From positions 62,001 through 126,000 of the forward strand of contig JAGEMR010000091.1 in NCBI GenBank assembly GCA_021030915.1: 64,000 nucleotides of DNA, read 5' to 3'. The DNA comes from Astrothelium macrocarpum (taxonomy: Eukaryota; Ascomycota; Dothideomycetes; Trypetheliales; Trypetheliaceae). The notes beneath the pieces were generated by a model. The model did not search any database. It saw nothing but the letters and a program-made list of their open reading frames with translations, and was not told the DNA's origin. Below, in pieces: positions 32,623-45,323 of the stretch; within the stretch, counting starts at the first letter, position 1; each line of letters begins with the position of its first letter. The translations under genes and the position numbers were made by a program.

Positions 32623-35600
32623 ATGAACAATCCCAGGTCCATTTTCACCGCGCCTCGAGATTTCACCAAACAGCCGGCCGACGCTTCCACCTTTCCTCAT
32701 GCTCCTCCTCTCAACCGCCGGCGTAGCACTCCTGATGCTCGAGTAACACTCAAGCTTCCACATGAGCTAGATGCCAACCGATTCTCACCGAGTCTGTTGT
32801 CGCGTCACCATTCTTTCCAGAACCACAACATCCAGTCATTCGTTGAACGTCCTTCATGGAACCCACAAGTGCCTCCTAGCCAGTTGTCAGAGCAGGATCA
32901 GACTACCCCGGCACGTCTTCCTAAATCCACAGCAAGGGATTCTCCGAGAACGCCTCGCACTGCTGGGAAAAAACGTTCTTTGGCTACGGTCTGGGCAGGC
33001 GAGTTGAAGGAGCCAAGCAGCGAGCCAAGTCATAAAAGCATTCGCATTGAGCCCCGGCCCCGTCACACCCTTAACCGATATAGCTTTTACAATTATAACG
33101 AGCGTAAAAACGAGCCGCCTTCGCCTCTCTTCTTCTCCCACTCGCCTAGACCTCGTCCCCCACTCCCTCCGCGCTTTTCCAGCTCCGAAGCTGCTGCAAG
33201 CATGATGACTAGGGCAAAAGAAGTAACTGGGATGAAAACCGTGCACCTAGCTCGTGGGGTAATGGGTGGGAGCAGTCCGCCATCAGCATTGTCCAGACAA
33301 TCGGCAGATCGGGGGAGTGTAGACACAACAAGCACTCCTGGCGCACTATCGCCAGAGCACATGTCCGATCAAGAGGACGCGACACGTGTGCTAAGTCAAA
33401 TTGGCATATCGGAGCTGCTTGAACAGGACGAGAGACCCACATTTATTGTTGATCTCAAAGATCCTGCAAATTCCGTCCCTGGGAATTTACAGATAGTGTT
33501 TGCGAATTCGTCTTTGCGGACATGCTCGGGCATGTTGGAACTCCTTTCAGGTAAAGAAGAAGTTGGTGTTGGCAGTAATGGTGGCTCGTCAGGCACAACC
33601 TGGCCTCAATTCAAGGCATGGCTTCTAAGTGCTTCAAATCGAGGAGAGTCACTTGACGTCTGTTTGCCTTCTCTCAAATTCGCGGGAGCTTTGTGGTCAT
33701 GCTCCACGCTGCGGAAACGATTACGTATAGCAAGTGGAAGATATACTCCAGAGACTACTAACAATACACCGCTACAATCTTCGAAAGCAGGAATTGTTTC
33801 TATTAGATCTCTATCGCAGCTCGAAGGATCAGGAGTAATGAGTAAATCTGCGTTAGAGACCAAAATTACTGAGCCTTCAGACTACTTTGGAAACGCAGCA
33901 CTGACAGTGGGAGACGCAGCGCCTCTGGAACCTGAAAAAACCGATGTAGCGCCTTCCATTGAAGTACCTGGGGACCCTTCTCTTGAAGTTTTGAACGGGA
34001 CAAAAAACAAATCAGATTCTGACATTTCTGACACACTAGAGTCCAACCCTTCTGCTGTCAACGAGTATGTTCTTCGCGCCGCCACCGCAGGCAATGTTGA
34101 CCATTTCCACAGCCCAGAACGGCACGCTGGTTTCTTTGACTGGACGCGCCTCTCCGACTCAGCGGACTTGCCGCATCATGTGCAATTCGCACGCAGCGTG
34201 GACTGGGCGTCCACAAGTTTGGGTCCACTGGAGACCTGGTCTGCGGATCTCCGCCAAATGAGCAATCTCATTATGGCATCACCCCACCCCGCGGCAATGT
34301 ATTGGGGCCATGATCTGGTCGCAATATATAATGAGGCATATGTTTTACTCGCCGGACAAAAACATCCCAGGCTTATGGGTCAGCCTTACTCGGAAGCCTG
34401 GGCTGAGATCTGGGATGAAGTAAAGGACGTCTTTGCTATAGCTAGGACTACAGGCGAAGCTACAATGAAGGTCAGTCATCTCAAAATAAAACATGTCCCG
34501 CGTTAATTACCATCTAGGACGACGATTGTTTGTTCATCAAACGGAGTGACCACCTGGAAGAGACCTATTTTTCATGGTCAATAATTCCAATGGTGGGTGG
34601 CGATGGCACTGTAATGGGTCTCTATAATCCCGCGTTTGAGAAGACCCGAAGAAAAATCGCAGAACGACGCATGCTTACATTGCGCGAAGTCGGTGAACGA
34701 ACTGCGACTGCGCGAGACATTAAGACATTTTGGGAGCAAGTATTACAAGCGCTTCGATACAATGAGTTTGATACGCCCTTTGTCTTGCTGTACTCGGTCT
34801 CGGATGAGGTGGATAGTGATTCAGCATCCATTAATTCCAGCAGTATCTTTGGGACGAGGCAGTGCATGCTTGAGGGCACGCTCGGCGTTCCAGATGGTCA
34901 TCTTTCCGCTCCGAACCAAATCGACCTCAAGTCTGGCATGGAAGGCTTCGGCCCCGTATTCCGGGAGATCATGAAAACTGGAAAGCCTGTTGTGCTGGAC
35001 ATTGGCTCGGGAGACTTACCAGACGAACTTTTGGAAGGCATTGACTACCGTGGATTTGGAGATCCATGCCGCTCTGTGGTAGTTTGTCCCATACAACCCA
35101 CAACACAAGAAACTACTCTGGGTTTCTTAGTAGTAGGCGTGAACCCGAGAAGACCCTACGATGATGACTACAGCCTATTTATCGGACTTTTGAGCAGACA
35201 GCTTGCGACATCTCTTGCCTCGGTCGTTTTGTTCGAGGAAGAAATTAGACGTGGTCAAAAAGCCGCTAAACTCGCAGCTTTAGATCGTATTGAGCTATCT
35301 GAGCAATTAGCTGCACGGACACAGGAAGCCATTGAGAGCGAGACGAAATTCACACGTATGGCCGAGTTTGCCCCTGTAGGCATGTTCACTGCAGACTCGG
35401 AAGGTCACATCACTTACTGCAATGATACGTGGTACGAGATTACGCGCGTTGCAAAAGATCTAGAGAGCACCGATCGATGGGTCAATGCCATCAAAGACGA
35501 AGACCAAGAACTTGTCAAAGGCTTATGGCGCAAGATTGTAGACAACTTGGAGCCTACCACAGCAGAATTCCGTTTCAAAGCGCCATGGCAAGATCCTAGC

Positions 35601-37537
35601 GGTAAGCGAACAGATACTTGGGTCTTGTTTAGCGCATATCCCGAAAGATATGTTGGGGGTGGTCTCAAAAGCGTTTTTGGCAGTTTGACAAACATCAGTC
35701 AGCAAAAATGGGCCGAAGGCCTGCAGAAGCAGAAGATGGAGGAGGCTGTCGAGCTTAAGAGGCAACAAGAAAACTTCATTGACATTACAAGTCACGAGAT
35801 GCGGAACCCGTTATCTGCTATCCTACAATGTGCAGACGAAATATCCTCGACCTTGCAGGATTTCCGCAATTCTGATTCAGAGAGCATTGAGCCGGATCTG
35901 ATTAATAACAATATCGATGCCGCGCAAACAATAGCTCTCTGTGCGCAGCATCAAAAGCGCATTGTGGATGACGTACTTACTCTTTCTAAACTGGATTCTG
36001 CATTATTGCTTGTCACACCGGTGGATGCGCAGCCATTGGCAGTCGTCCAGCGTGCATTGAAGATGTTTGAAGGCGAGCTTCAAACTGCCGATATCGAGAT
36101 GCGTTTCGTGGTGGATGAATCCTACAAGTCGCTGGCCTTGGATTGGGTTCGAATAGACCCGTCACGCGTTCTACAAGTCTTGATCAACCTCATCACCAAC
36201 GCTGTCAAGTTTACGACAACCCAGTCTCGCCGTGTCATTGTCGTCCGAATTGCTGCATCACGAGAACCACCTGTCCGCAACGATATCGATGAGAACGACT
36301 TGGACAATGTCAACTACTTCCCCACCCGCTCAAAGCGCGCCGACATGATGCAAGACCCCGACTGGGGCTCAGGCGAAGAAGTCTACATCCACTTCGCCGT
36401 ACGCGACACCGGCCGCGGCTTAACGCCCGAAGAGAAGAAACTCCTCTTCATACGCTTCTCCCAAGCCTCTCCACGCACACACGTACAATACGGCGGCTCC
36501 GGCCTCGGCCTCTTCATCTCACGCGAGCTCACGGAACTCCAAGGCGGCGAAATCGGCGTCGCCAGCGAAGCCGGCAAAGGCAGCACCTTCGGCTTCTACG
36601 TCAAAGCGCGCCGCTCGGACGCGCCCGACGGCGACGACCACCTCCTCGGCGCCAGCACGCTCGTCCGCTCCGCCAGCGACCCCAAGGCCCGAGCGCTGCA
36701 GCAGTCGACGCGCGGCTCCGCGCTCGCGCCACCCAAGACGCGCGACTTTGCGCACGCTGCAGCAGCTCCCAGCAGCAGCATTCGAGGAGGAGGAAGCGGC
36801 GATGACGACCCCTCGGCAACGGCCAAGTCTTCTCCGCCGGATCGCGCAAAGGACCCGCTCCGCGTGCTCATCGTCGAGGACAACCTCGTCAACCAGCGCG
36901 TGCTGCAGAAGCAGCTGCGCAACATGGGCTGCGAGACGTACGTCGCGAACCATGGCGGCGAGGCGCTCGACCGGCTGCGCGAGTCGACGTACTGGCGCGG
37001 CCACCATCACCACCACCCTCCTCCTGCTCCTAGTCATCACGCCCAACAGCAGCATGCGAAGCCTAGCAGGAGATCAGGAAGAGCTGGAGGTGGAGATGGT
37101 AACCGCGACGCATCGGCGACGGCGGCCATCGATATCAGCGTCGTCCTGATGGATCAGGAGATGCCGGTCATGGACGGGCTGACGTGCACGCGCCGGATCC
37201 GCGAGTTGGAGGGCCAGGGAGAGCTGGTGCGGCACGTGCCGATCATTGCGGTGACGGCGAATGCGCGGACTGAGCAGATTCAGACGGCGATGGCGGCTGG
37301 GATGGTAAGTGCAAAAACGTCTACATTTCTTGTGATAGTGGATCCTTTCATTTTGGGGGAAAAATGACTATCAGTTTCATTTGACCTGTGCCACATGTTG
37401 GAGGCTAATTCTTTTTATTTTGGCAGGACGACGTGGTGTCTAAACCCTTCCGCATTCCTGAGCTCATCCCGAAGATTGAAGAGTTGGTGGCGAGGTACAG
37501 CGAGACGAGCCTAGACGCAGGAAGAGCTCCTTCCTAA
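32623..37537 (+). CDS. Hybrid histidine kinase (PAS/GAF-like, HisKA, HATPase, receiver)
   Basis: Two-component phosphorelay sensor. Three exons are predicted: 32623-34470, 34518-37304 and 37427-37537, giving 1581 residues. Residues 1-330 are Ser/Pro-rich and disordered. Sensor regions follow: a PAS-like segment (HPAAMYWGHDLVAIYNEAYV), a GAF-like region and a second PAS (EFAPVGMFTADSEGHITYCN). The H-box is ITSHEMRNPLSAIL, with the phospho-accepting His near residue 1042. The N-box (VLINLITNAVKFT), G1 (VRDTGRGLT) and G2 (GGSGLGLFISREL) of the ATPase are intact. The receiver starts VLIVEDNLVNQRVL; its phospho-accepting Asp is in VVLMDQEMPVMDG near residue 1495, and the conserved Lys is in VSKPFRIPE, in the last exon. 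About 45 residues rich in His, Gly and Ala are inserted in the receiver between its second helix and third strand. No transmembrane segment, so it is probably cytosolic. Ligand unknown. Confidence 0.92.
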
Positions 37538-39475
37538 CGACGTAGTCCATTACGTTGGTATCCTTTTTTCGGAGATTTTTGGAAAAGTCGCATACGCCTC
37601 AGCGCTTAGTCGGCTGTCGCGGAGAGAGTTCATGCAGCAGAGGATAGTCCGTCCTTGCTGCATGTTGTTATGAAGCAGGAGCGGAACAGGCCGGTTATTT
37701 CATGGCCTGTGGTAGTCGGTGAGTTTTAGACGGCAAACGCGCGATACCTTTATCCCGGATCCAGCTAAGGAAGTGATAGTATGGGCATTGAGCCGTGGAT
37801 CCTGAGTCATTAGCGGAGGACTGTGCGGATGTGAAGGGTTCTGGACGGCACCGCGGATATTGACAGCGGTAGCGTCTGACTCAGTGCCATTGATAGAAAA
37901 AAGTTAGACGGAAGGGAACGAATTTGGCGCAGCAAAAGTCGAGTAAATATGAGCGTGTTCCCAACAGTAAATGATGACGAGACCAATGCAAAGTTACGGC
38001 ACAGGCTTAGGTAGCGTGGTAGAAGCATGTGCGAACAACGTGCATGCGCGGTGATTGTTTGATGAGTACGGCATATTGACAAACTTGGAGGCACAGTTTT
38101 TGGCCTGCTAAGTTAAGTGATCACCTGCGAGTAATGTCCATAGCGGAATGTGATAAGTCGTAGCAACTTTGACTAGGCCTCCAGTCGGTCCAAACTTAAT
38201 CATCTAGTTAGCTCGAGGCTCTTCTTTCCCCCTCCTCAAGCCCTGATGCCTACTGAGGACTGCAGCTAGAGATGCATGCGCAGAGTTATCCGCATCCAAG
38301 GGCAAAGTTGGTTCATGACCGGCATCACGTTGGTGCCAATGCAGGGAATTTCGCCGATTCCCTCCAACTCGAGACGAAATTATTTTCTGCAAAGACAGCG
38401 AACAGAGCTTGACAATATTCTAGGCTTGCCCGGCAGAGTGGATCACACCGCTACATTGGGATCGAGCGCTCTTCCATCGTAAACTCGTGCCGGCCCGCGC
38501 TCCCGGGATGCCGACGACGTGAGGTAACCTGTGAAAAGTCGTGAGCAGCGTGTCGAAACTCGACGATGGATGATCTGCCGTGTTTGGTGCAACATGGTCC
38601 ACCCGCCTCAACAAGCAGCAGATTCGGCGAGACGTGGGATGATTGGCTTTAGCGGCACCACACAGAGTGCATTGCGCGGAGAGGGCAGATGATGCTTTCC
38701 AGCAAAGCGGTCGAATAGGATGCGAGTATAGGGTCTCTTTCACAGCGCTTAGATCCTGGTATGCGCGTTCTTGAGGTGCGCTGACCGCGGGCGGGTTGCA
38801 GATGAGGGGGAGAGTCAGCGCACAATTGGTTGGCTAAGCTGAGGGTGCCGGCCTGCAGCAGGATGGAAACTTGATGTGCCACTCTCGACCTCTTTGGGGC
38901 CATGAAGCATGCCGATTCGCGGGCGACGACGAGTGCGTCCTATTCTGATTCCTCAATGCCTTCCCGACGGATCGCTCCACGCTGCTGGGTCAGGCATTTT
39001 CTGGCCTAAGCTTGCTGCTTTTCTTTGCTGCAGTATCAAACATTTCTATGTTTGTACCTTTGGCAGGTTCCATGAGCCATTGCCAGCTCGTCAGCGCCAG
39101 TATAATATGCCACGCAACTGTAGAAGCTGGGGCCGTGATGGGGCACAAAAGAAAGCACCCATCCGCTTGCTCTGTGCCGGCTATATTTCACCTCAGTCCC
39201 AGAACCACGAGGGGCATGATTCATGGGTAGATAGAAAGTGTCGATACCTTTTTTTCTCCTTCTCAGCCTTGGACCCATCCCCTCATGCCAAGCCGAGTGT
39301 GGTACCCTCGCCAAACTAACGCGCAAGCGCATGTGAGCCCCCAACGGTCAAGCCAATTGCTGCCTGCCTGGACTGCAGCCAGACGGTACAACGTACATAC
39401 AAGTCCTGTTTCGCTCCACTTCCGCTCGGCCAAGCTCGAGAGCTCTTCAGCTTCAGCTCAGGCTTCATCCACGCG
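37538..39475. other. Long intergenic region
   Basis: About 1.9 kb without a supported gene on either strand. Open frames are short and overlap on both strands. It must hold the 3' end of the kinase gene and the promoter of the next gene. Confidence 0.45.
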
Positions 39476-41999
39476 ATGGCCCTGAAGTCGCCGCTCATGC
39501 CTTCACCCACCGGTCCAGCCTTCATGTCCCATTTCTCCCCCTATACCGACTCGCCCAGTTCTCCCGCACCTTATAGCTCTCATTTCCCCCCGGCTCCTCC
39601 CCACAGGTGAGACAGCGTCTGTTTTGCGCGATTGATGCCTGACAACCTGATATGAGCGTAAGAACGCTGATCGCGTGCCGCACGGCTGCAGGAATTCCAA
39701 CCCTTCGGATTCTCTACACCCGCCAGTATCTCCGTACGGCAACATCACAGATCCCTCGCCGGTGGAGTCCAACGGTAGCGCCAACACCGAATTCGACGAA
39801 GATGCGCAAGACGCTACCGACGCGGTGGATCTGAAAAAGGAAGCACCTGAAGAACAACCGACTTCTATTGAAGAGCAGACCCTGAGTCCGACCTCCCTAG
39901 AAGCTGTACGCGACTTGTGGATTTCAGATTGGATGTCAACTAATTCCCAACAGCTTGGAAAGTTGGACACTGCATTGTCGCCTGAGGCCAGAGCAGAGCC
40001 TGAGGATGGTCCAACGTCGGTCATACATATACCTTCGGGCTTCAAGAAATTTGTCGGTAATCTCACTGCATTGCCTCAGGACGGTCAACTGACGTCTACA
40101 GGAGTCGAAACGATCGCCTCCACGAGAAGAACATGCAGACCAACCCGAACACTCCCCTACTCGTACCGAGCGTACCGATCGCACAGAGAGAACAGACGAT
40201 ACTGTGCTTCGGGCAGTGACAAACGACAAACATACTACCAAGGATGACAAGGCGCTTGACGGCTCAGCGCGATCGCTTGATTCGGGTGAAACGGAAGAAA
40301 GGTCGCATCGTGGTTCCGTCACTTCTCCACTCAATACATCGATACCCAATTCGAATACCCTTGATCAGGGGACCCCTCGAGCACAGACGCGACAAGATTT
40401 AGAACAAGAATGGAAAAGACGGAGTAGGAGTTACTCTAGTCTCGAAGGTGTGCAGCTTGCAAAGGAATGAGAAGAGCGACTGGCTAACAAGGATGAATAG
40501 GCATCCAAGAAGAGCATGATGGCGAAAAACACGATATCGAGATACAAAGCGCCTCTGGCACAACCGATCACGATACGATTCAGCGCGCCTTGGAAAATCT
40601 CAACAACGCAGAACAGGAAATCGCTGCACTCAAGACTGCGCTCAGTGAATGCTGGACCCTCTGCAATACTTTGGCCGGACTGAGTAGTATGCATCGCGAA
40701 CGAATGTTTCAATTCACGGGAAAAGGAGGAGTGCAAGAACTGGCATGGCGGAGCTGCTGGCGGCTTTGCCAAAAGCTTTACGAAACTCGGGAAGAGGACC
40801 ACGTTGCTCAAGTTAGGCCGACACTAGAATTATGTCGAGACTTTTGTCAAGCGCTGTTTGAAGTGCGGACGCGAGGTGACGACGTTGCGGACTCGGTGTT
40901 GCGTGTTAGCTTCGAGCTCAACAATCATCTCTACAATACACAAGATCGAAATCTACCGGAAGCTTTTCGGGAAAGGACTCTGGACTTTTATTTGACCTTA
41001 TGTCACAGATTGATGAAACAACGGACAAATCTACCACAAGAGACAGACTCACTGTTACGCGCGTGTTGGTCTCTTGCTGAAATGCTCTTTAGTCTTAGGC
41101 AAAACAATCGGGATGGAAAGCCTCCTGACGAAGAACTATTGGGTTCCGCTGTCCAAGCATGCTGGGACCTATGCGACCTGTTTCGCGAAGGTTGGACACA
41201 GATACGACCAGAGCGTGGTACGCCCAAGCCGATATATTCAGTCAACGCAGCAGCAACAATCCCTCAACCTCCAATACAACCCCCTATCCGACTGGACGAC
41301 CGTTCCAGCAGCCTAGACGAGCACAGTATCCACGGCATACGCTCGTATCCGCCAGAAACACCCATCACCATCTTTGACGATACCACCGCGGCATCTTCGC
41401 CTGCCGAGGACGCACCAGTCCCACACATCCTAGTTCTCGGCCCTGAGCAGGCGAACACTCGCAACAAAGGCTCCACCACCCACCACCGCTGGGACAGCAC
41501 CGCATCCGCATACTCGGACGCATCTTCCAACCACACCAGCTCCACCGCGACTGGCCAAGGCCCTCCCAGCTCCACCGACTCGACGCTCATCCGTCTCAAA
41601 TGCCTGATTCTCAAAGCCGCCATGAACGTCGGCTTCTCCCGCAGCCTCTCCTCCGCAGCGTCGACGTCTTCGACATCATCGACGCGGGACGCGGCGGTCG
41701 ACCCGCAGTCGTCTCTGCCATCCTTTGTGTCGTCCCTGCCGCAAAACGCGTTTGGCGCCTTGCCCTGGCAGCACACCCTGCTGAAGCATTACAAGGCGCT
41801 TGTCATGTCGGATCCGACGCTGAGGGATGCGAGGGACTTGCCGACGGGGCGGAGAGTGTCTGCAGGCGAGCTGGCGCGAGCGGTGAAGGCCATGGTGCGG
41901 ACGGGCCAGTTTGAGTGGTTGCGAGAGCTGTATCGACTGGTGTTTGGGTTTGGGATTGATGAGGTGGGTGGAAGAGCTGGGGTTGTGGTTTCGACTTGA
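39476..41999 (+). CDS. Conserved fungal protein of unknown function
   Basis: I recognise this as the type of large protein shared among filamentous fungi, without a known role. Four exons are proposed: 39476-39606, 39692-40052, 40102-40447 and 40501-41999, giving 778 residues. The N-terminal 280 residues are acidic and disordered. A helical core begins with the coiled-coil-like segment ALENLNNAEQEIAALKTAL, then repeated Cys/Trp/Leu-rich helices: ELAWRSCWRLCQKLYETREE, TLELCRDFCQALFEVRT, FYLTLCHRLMKQR, LLRACWSLAEMLFSLRQ and VQACWDLCDLFREGW, spaced like alpha-helical repeats. A Ser/Thr-rich linker leads to a conserved C-terminal block (FGALPWQHTLLKHYKALVMS, GQFEWLRELYRLVFGFG). The boundary between exons 2 and 3 is uncertain: the needed donor is a weak GTCGGT, and the better GTAATC donor four bases on gives the wrong frame. 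Confidence 0.75.
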
Positions 42000-42725
42000 G
42001 TTCTTGATGAACGGCGCTATGAAATGAAAAAGAAATGAAAGCAATATGAGAACATTGTTTGATTATGATATGGATAATAACATGTCTTGAATGATAGCAA
42101 CCTCACAGGTTTGGACGAACAGGAATCAGCAACATTTTCTTTGCCTGTTCTTCCGTTCGGACAGATGGGTAGGATATTTTTACTCGGGATGATGTACAGG
42201 GAATAAAATGGTCATGGGATGGAAATCTGTCGTTACTCTTTGGGAGAAGATACCCTTGTGAGCAATTCAACGGTTTCTTATGATATTTTTACATCTTCGT
42301 GGACTCCACCGATGTTTTGGTTCAGTATCGATTTGGCAACGAATATGGTTAGACCAATCGTTTAGGGCGAAACATAGCTCTATTGAGACCACTTGACTCT
42401 TTACCCAGAGTTGGAAACAAGTTTCATCATAAACTCTTTGAAGTGGTAAAAAAGTCCAATTGATTCAGCGCATGCTTGGTCAAGTAAGCGACCCTCGAGG
42501 TCAGCGTTGCTAATGTATTGTACATGGTACTTTGCAGATGAAGCGGGGTTTTCACCGGTCTATCAAGAGCATGAAGATGGCTAATGCATGCTTACAATCA
42601 TGATGCAGGTGTAGAGTATACGATATTTAGTGAATCAAGCGGTAGAAGTGTCGGCACAATTACAGACGACAGCAAGAACTCAGGAATACGATTTCTCCCA
42701 TCGGTCTTTTCGATACTAGACCAAG
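42000..42725. other. Intergenic
   Basis: AT-rich 726 bp spacer between the conserved unknown and the oxygenase gene. No gene recognised. Confidence 0.4.
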
Positions 42726-43751
42726 ATGGCAGAGCCGACCGTTATAGATGCATCAGCGCTGATGAAACCCTCCAACAAATCTTCCATATCTACCTCACAT
42801 TACGAGTTTGGACAACAGCTTGCTCATGTTCTACAGAACCATGGCTACGCTGTACTACGAAATTATGGTATCAACGCGTCGACAATCGCCGATATGTTCA
42901 AAGCTCATGAACAATTCTTCGCGCTACCATCAGAGACCAAAATAGAAATTCTGCACCCCGGCGGCACGGCTCCAGCACGAGGCTACAGCCCCTTTGGCAA
43001 AGAGAAGTCATACGTCCTCAGACCAGACCTCGTCAAGTCGACATCACCAGCGATCGATGCCCGAGAGCAGCTGGCTATCGGCCCACCAGAAGATAAAGAA
43101 TGGCCTACGCCGTGGGTCACCAGCGAGGTCGCCCCTGATGTAAAAGAAACATTGACAAGCTTTTATGATAAATGCCGAGCGACCTGCCAGGCTATTGTCG
43201 AAGCATTGGAGCTGGGTCTATCAGTCCCTCTAGGCACATTCACCAACCGATACCTCCCCGACGCGGCAGAACTCAATCTGAACTACTACCCGCCAATCCC
43301 GCTTTCACAACTGCAGCAGCCTGACATCATGCGCATCTGGCCCCACTCGGATCTTGGCATCATTAGCATCCTTTTCCAGGATCGTGAGGGAGGGCTCCAG
43401 TTCCAGGATAGAGCCCGTCCGGGCAAATATGTGTCCGTGAACGGTCTGGAGGCAGGGGACTTGATTGTCAATGTAGCGGATACGCTGGAGCGGTGGACAA
43501 ATGGCGTGGTGCCTGCGGGAGTTCATCAGGTGGTGCCGCCTGATGCGGCGGAGGAGGTGAACGGGCATGAGCAGAACGGTGGTGCGGAGAGGATGGTGCC
43601 GGCGAGGAGGTCGGCGGTTATGTTCTATCGCGCCAGTGGAGGTACAAGTGTCGGGTCGATGCCAGAGTTTGTGACGGGGGAGCGCCCGGCGCGGTATGAG
43701 GAGATTACTGCGATGCAGTATTTGCAGTCAAAGAATCGGCATTTATACTAG
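42726..43751 (+). CDS. 2-oxoglutarate/Fe(II)-dependent dioxygenase
   Basis: Isopenicillin-N-synthase-like oxygenase that would couple decarboxylation of 2-oxoglutarate to hydroxylation or related oxidation of a small molecule. It is a single uninterrupted frame of 341 residues, the normal length. The N-terminal DIOX_N region includes FGQQLAHVLQNHGYAVLRNY and FFALPSETKIEI. The iron triad is His207 and Asp209 in WPHSDLGIISILFQD and His267 in GVVPAGVHQV; the 2-oxoglutarate-binding Arg and Ser are in ARRSAVMFY (residues 294-296). LNLNYYPPI and NVADTLERWTNGV are family hallmarks. A 20-residue Glu/Asn-rich loop follows the distal His. The gene is intact. It lies at the edge of the accessory region but no biosynthetic partner is adjacent, so the substrate is unknown. 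Confidence 0.9.
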   Translation: MAEPTVIDASALMKPSNKSSISTSHYEFGQQLAHVLQNHGYAVLRNYGINASTIADMFKAHEQFFALPSETKIEILHPGGTAPARGYSPFGKEKSYVLRPDLVKSTSPAIDAREQLAIGPPEDKEWPTPWVTSEVAPDVKETLTSFYDKCRATCQAIVEALELGLSVPLGTFTNRYLPDAAELNLNYYPPIPLSQLQQPDIMRIWPHSDLGIISILFQDREGGLQFQDRARPGKYVSVNGLEAGDLIVNVADTLERWTNGVVPAGVHQVVPPDAAEEVNGHEQNGGAERMVPARRSAVMFYRASGGTSVGSMPEFVTGERPARYEEITAMQYLQSKNRHLY

Positions 43752-45323
43752 AGCTGTGTTAGGCAAGCTTCTTGACGTCGCTACTATGGAGTGCGGCAAG
43801 AAATGTCGCCTCTCAGGTAATCTCAGTCCACCTGCAGATGTATAGTTTTTGTTGCTAAATAAGCTGCTCATATACCAGGGATGGTTTGCTATCTCTTTAG
43901 TAATTTAGGATAAGACGATGGATCAAGGCAAAAACTTACTCTAGAAGGCGGCATTTCTAGGTGCATACCTTAGTGTGACCAAAACAATGGAATGCATGGC
44001 TTTCTTGAGTAGATTCCTTATGCAAGTTCTATGCGTGTCCAAGGCGTGTGAACAGATAAAAAGCACGCAATCTTTCTCTCCAACAAATATGAGTCCAAAC
44101 AAGGTCTCTTCCAAGTTACTGTACGATCATGAGTTCAAGCTGGCAAGCAAAAAGGGACTGCAAGGGTGTTCAGGTTATTCTGGATCAATCCCTAACCTCA
44201 ATGGCTACTCCGGGCGTGGAAACGCTCTCTTCCTTAGACGCTATTCTTGACCTTTGCTCAGACAACATGTCGCAGCAACGCGATGGCATTGCAAAGAGTA
44301 GGATTTTGCCATCTTCAGCCGCTCTTTTGGTACTGGCTCTGGTTGTGCTGTGGTTGTATTGATTTGATGGTGATCTTAAAATGTACACCAAGCTCGTGTG
44401 TCGAATGTTCACAAAGTCCATACCCGAATCCATGTTGCTTTTGTGAAAGCCATCCCGCTAAACAAACCGTTTTAGTCTGACCCGATTCACATAATCTCTG
44501 TGGAGATTTGGTGGGCTTTGGACCAGTGGGAAGCTCAGGTTCCTTGGTGGTGTCGGGAAGGAGGCCGTGAACATCGGACACACGAGGTTGGTGAAGGATC
44601 TCCGAATTTTTTAACGTGGCGCTGAGCTAATTCGATTCTACGCTAGCTGGTTAGTCACATAATAGACGATTCCAGGATAAATAGATGGGTACAGGATCCT
44701 ACTGCGTCTATTGTCTACACCATGCATGCCAAAGCTATGATACTTCTCAAAGGACATTCATCCGATTAGAGCACAAGGCAATCCTTCCCGTTGACTACTG
44801 TCCGCTTTGGGTGAAGCATGAGCAAGCCTTCGGCCAACGATGTACTCAGAAAACTCAGGGGTGATGCGAAGGATCGTTCTACCCATAGAAAGTAGTGAAT
44901 TGGCGCGCGCTTCGTCAGTCCATTTCGGCTAAACCTGATTCAGCAGCATAAGAAACGCATGTTCTTATACCCTAGACCGAGAATCTCAGCCTTATTCGTA
45001 ATGTCGGGTGCACACTGTTATCCAGCATTTTCAATTTCGCATTCTCCTTTTCCTTTTTCTTCATCTGGACGGCATCAGTCTAGCGGCAGCCCTTGCTGCT
45101 CGTTCGTTGTCGCAGAAATTTACCAGGTCTTCTATGATTTGGGGTTAATGTGCACCCCGATTCTCTCCTCAATGTCTCCTCCTTGATAACCCTTCTGAAA
45201 TTCCTTCACGCACTTACTTGACTGACAAAACGCCTCATTGTCCACAGTGCCTCGCCAGAGCGGACCTAGCAATTTGCTAGTTGATGTGTACCACTGGTTT
45301 AATCCCAACCCACTACCGTTGAG
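43752..45323. other. Long gene-poor spacer
   Basis: About 1.6 kb with no gene I can support. A 77-codon frame at 44129-44362 ends in a hydrophobic segment but has no other support. This spacer marks the change from the compact core to the more open right part of the window. Confidence 0.45.

Noticed and set aside
36519..37149. Several frames on both strands over the kinase receiver region
   Set aside because: They are shadows of the GC-rich receiver-coding exon, which has intact catalytic motifs in its own frame.
44129..44362. 77-codon frame ending in a hydrophobic segment
   Set aside because: Could suggest a tail-anchored protein, but it has no upstream support, conserved motif or splice evidence.
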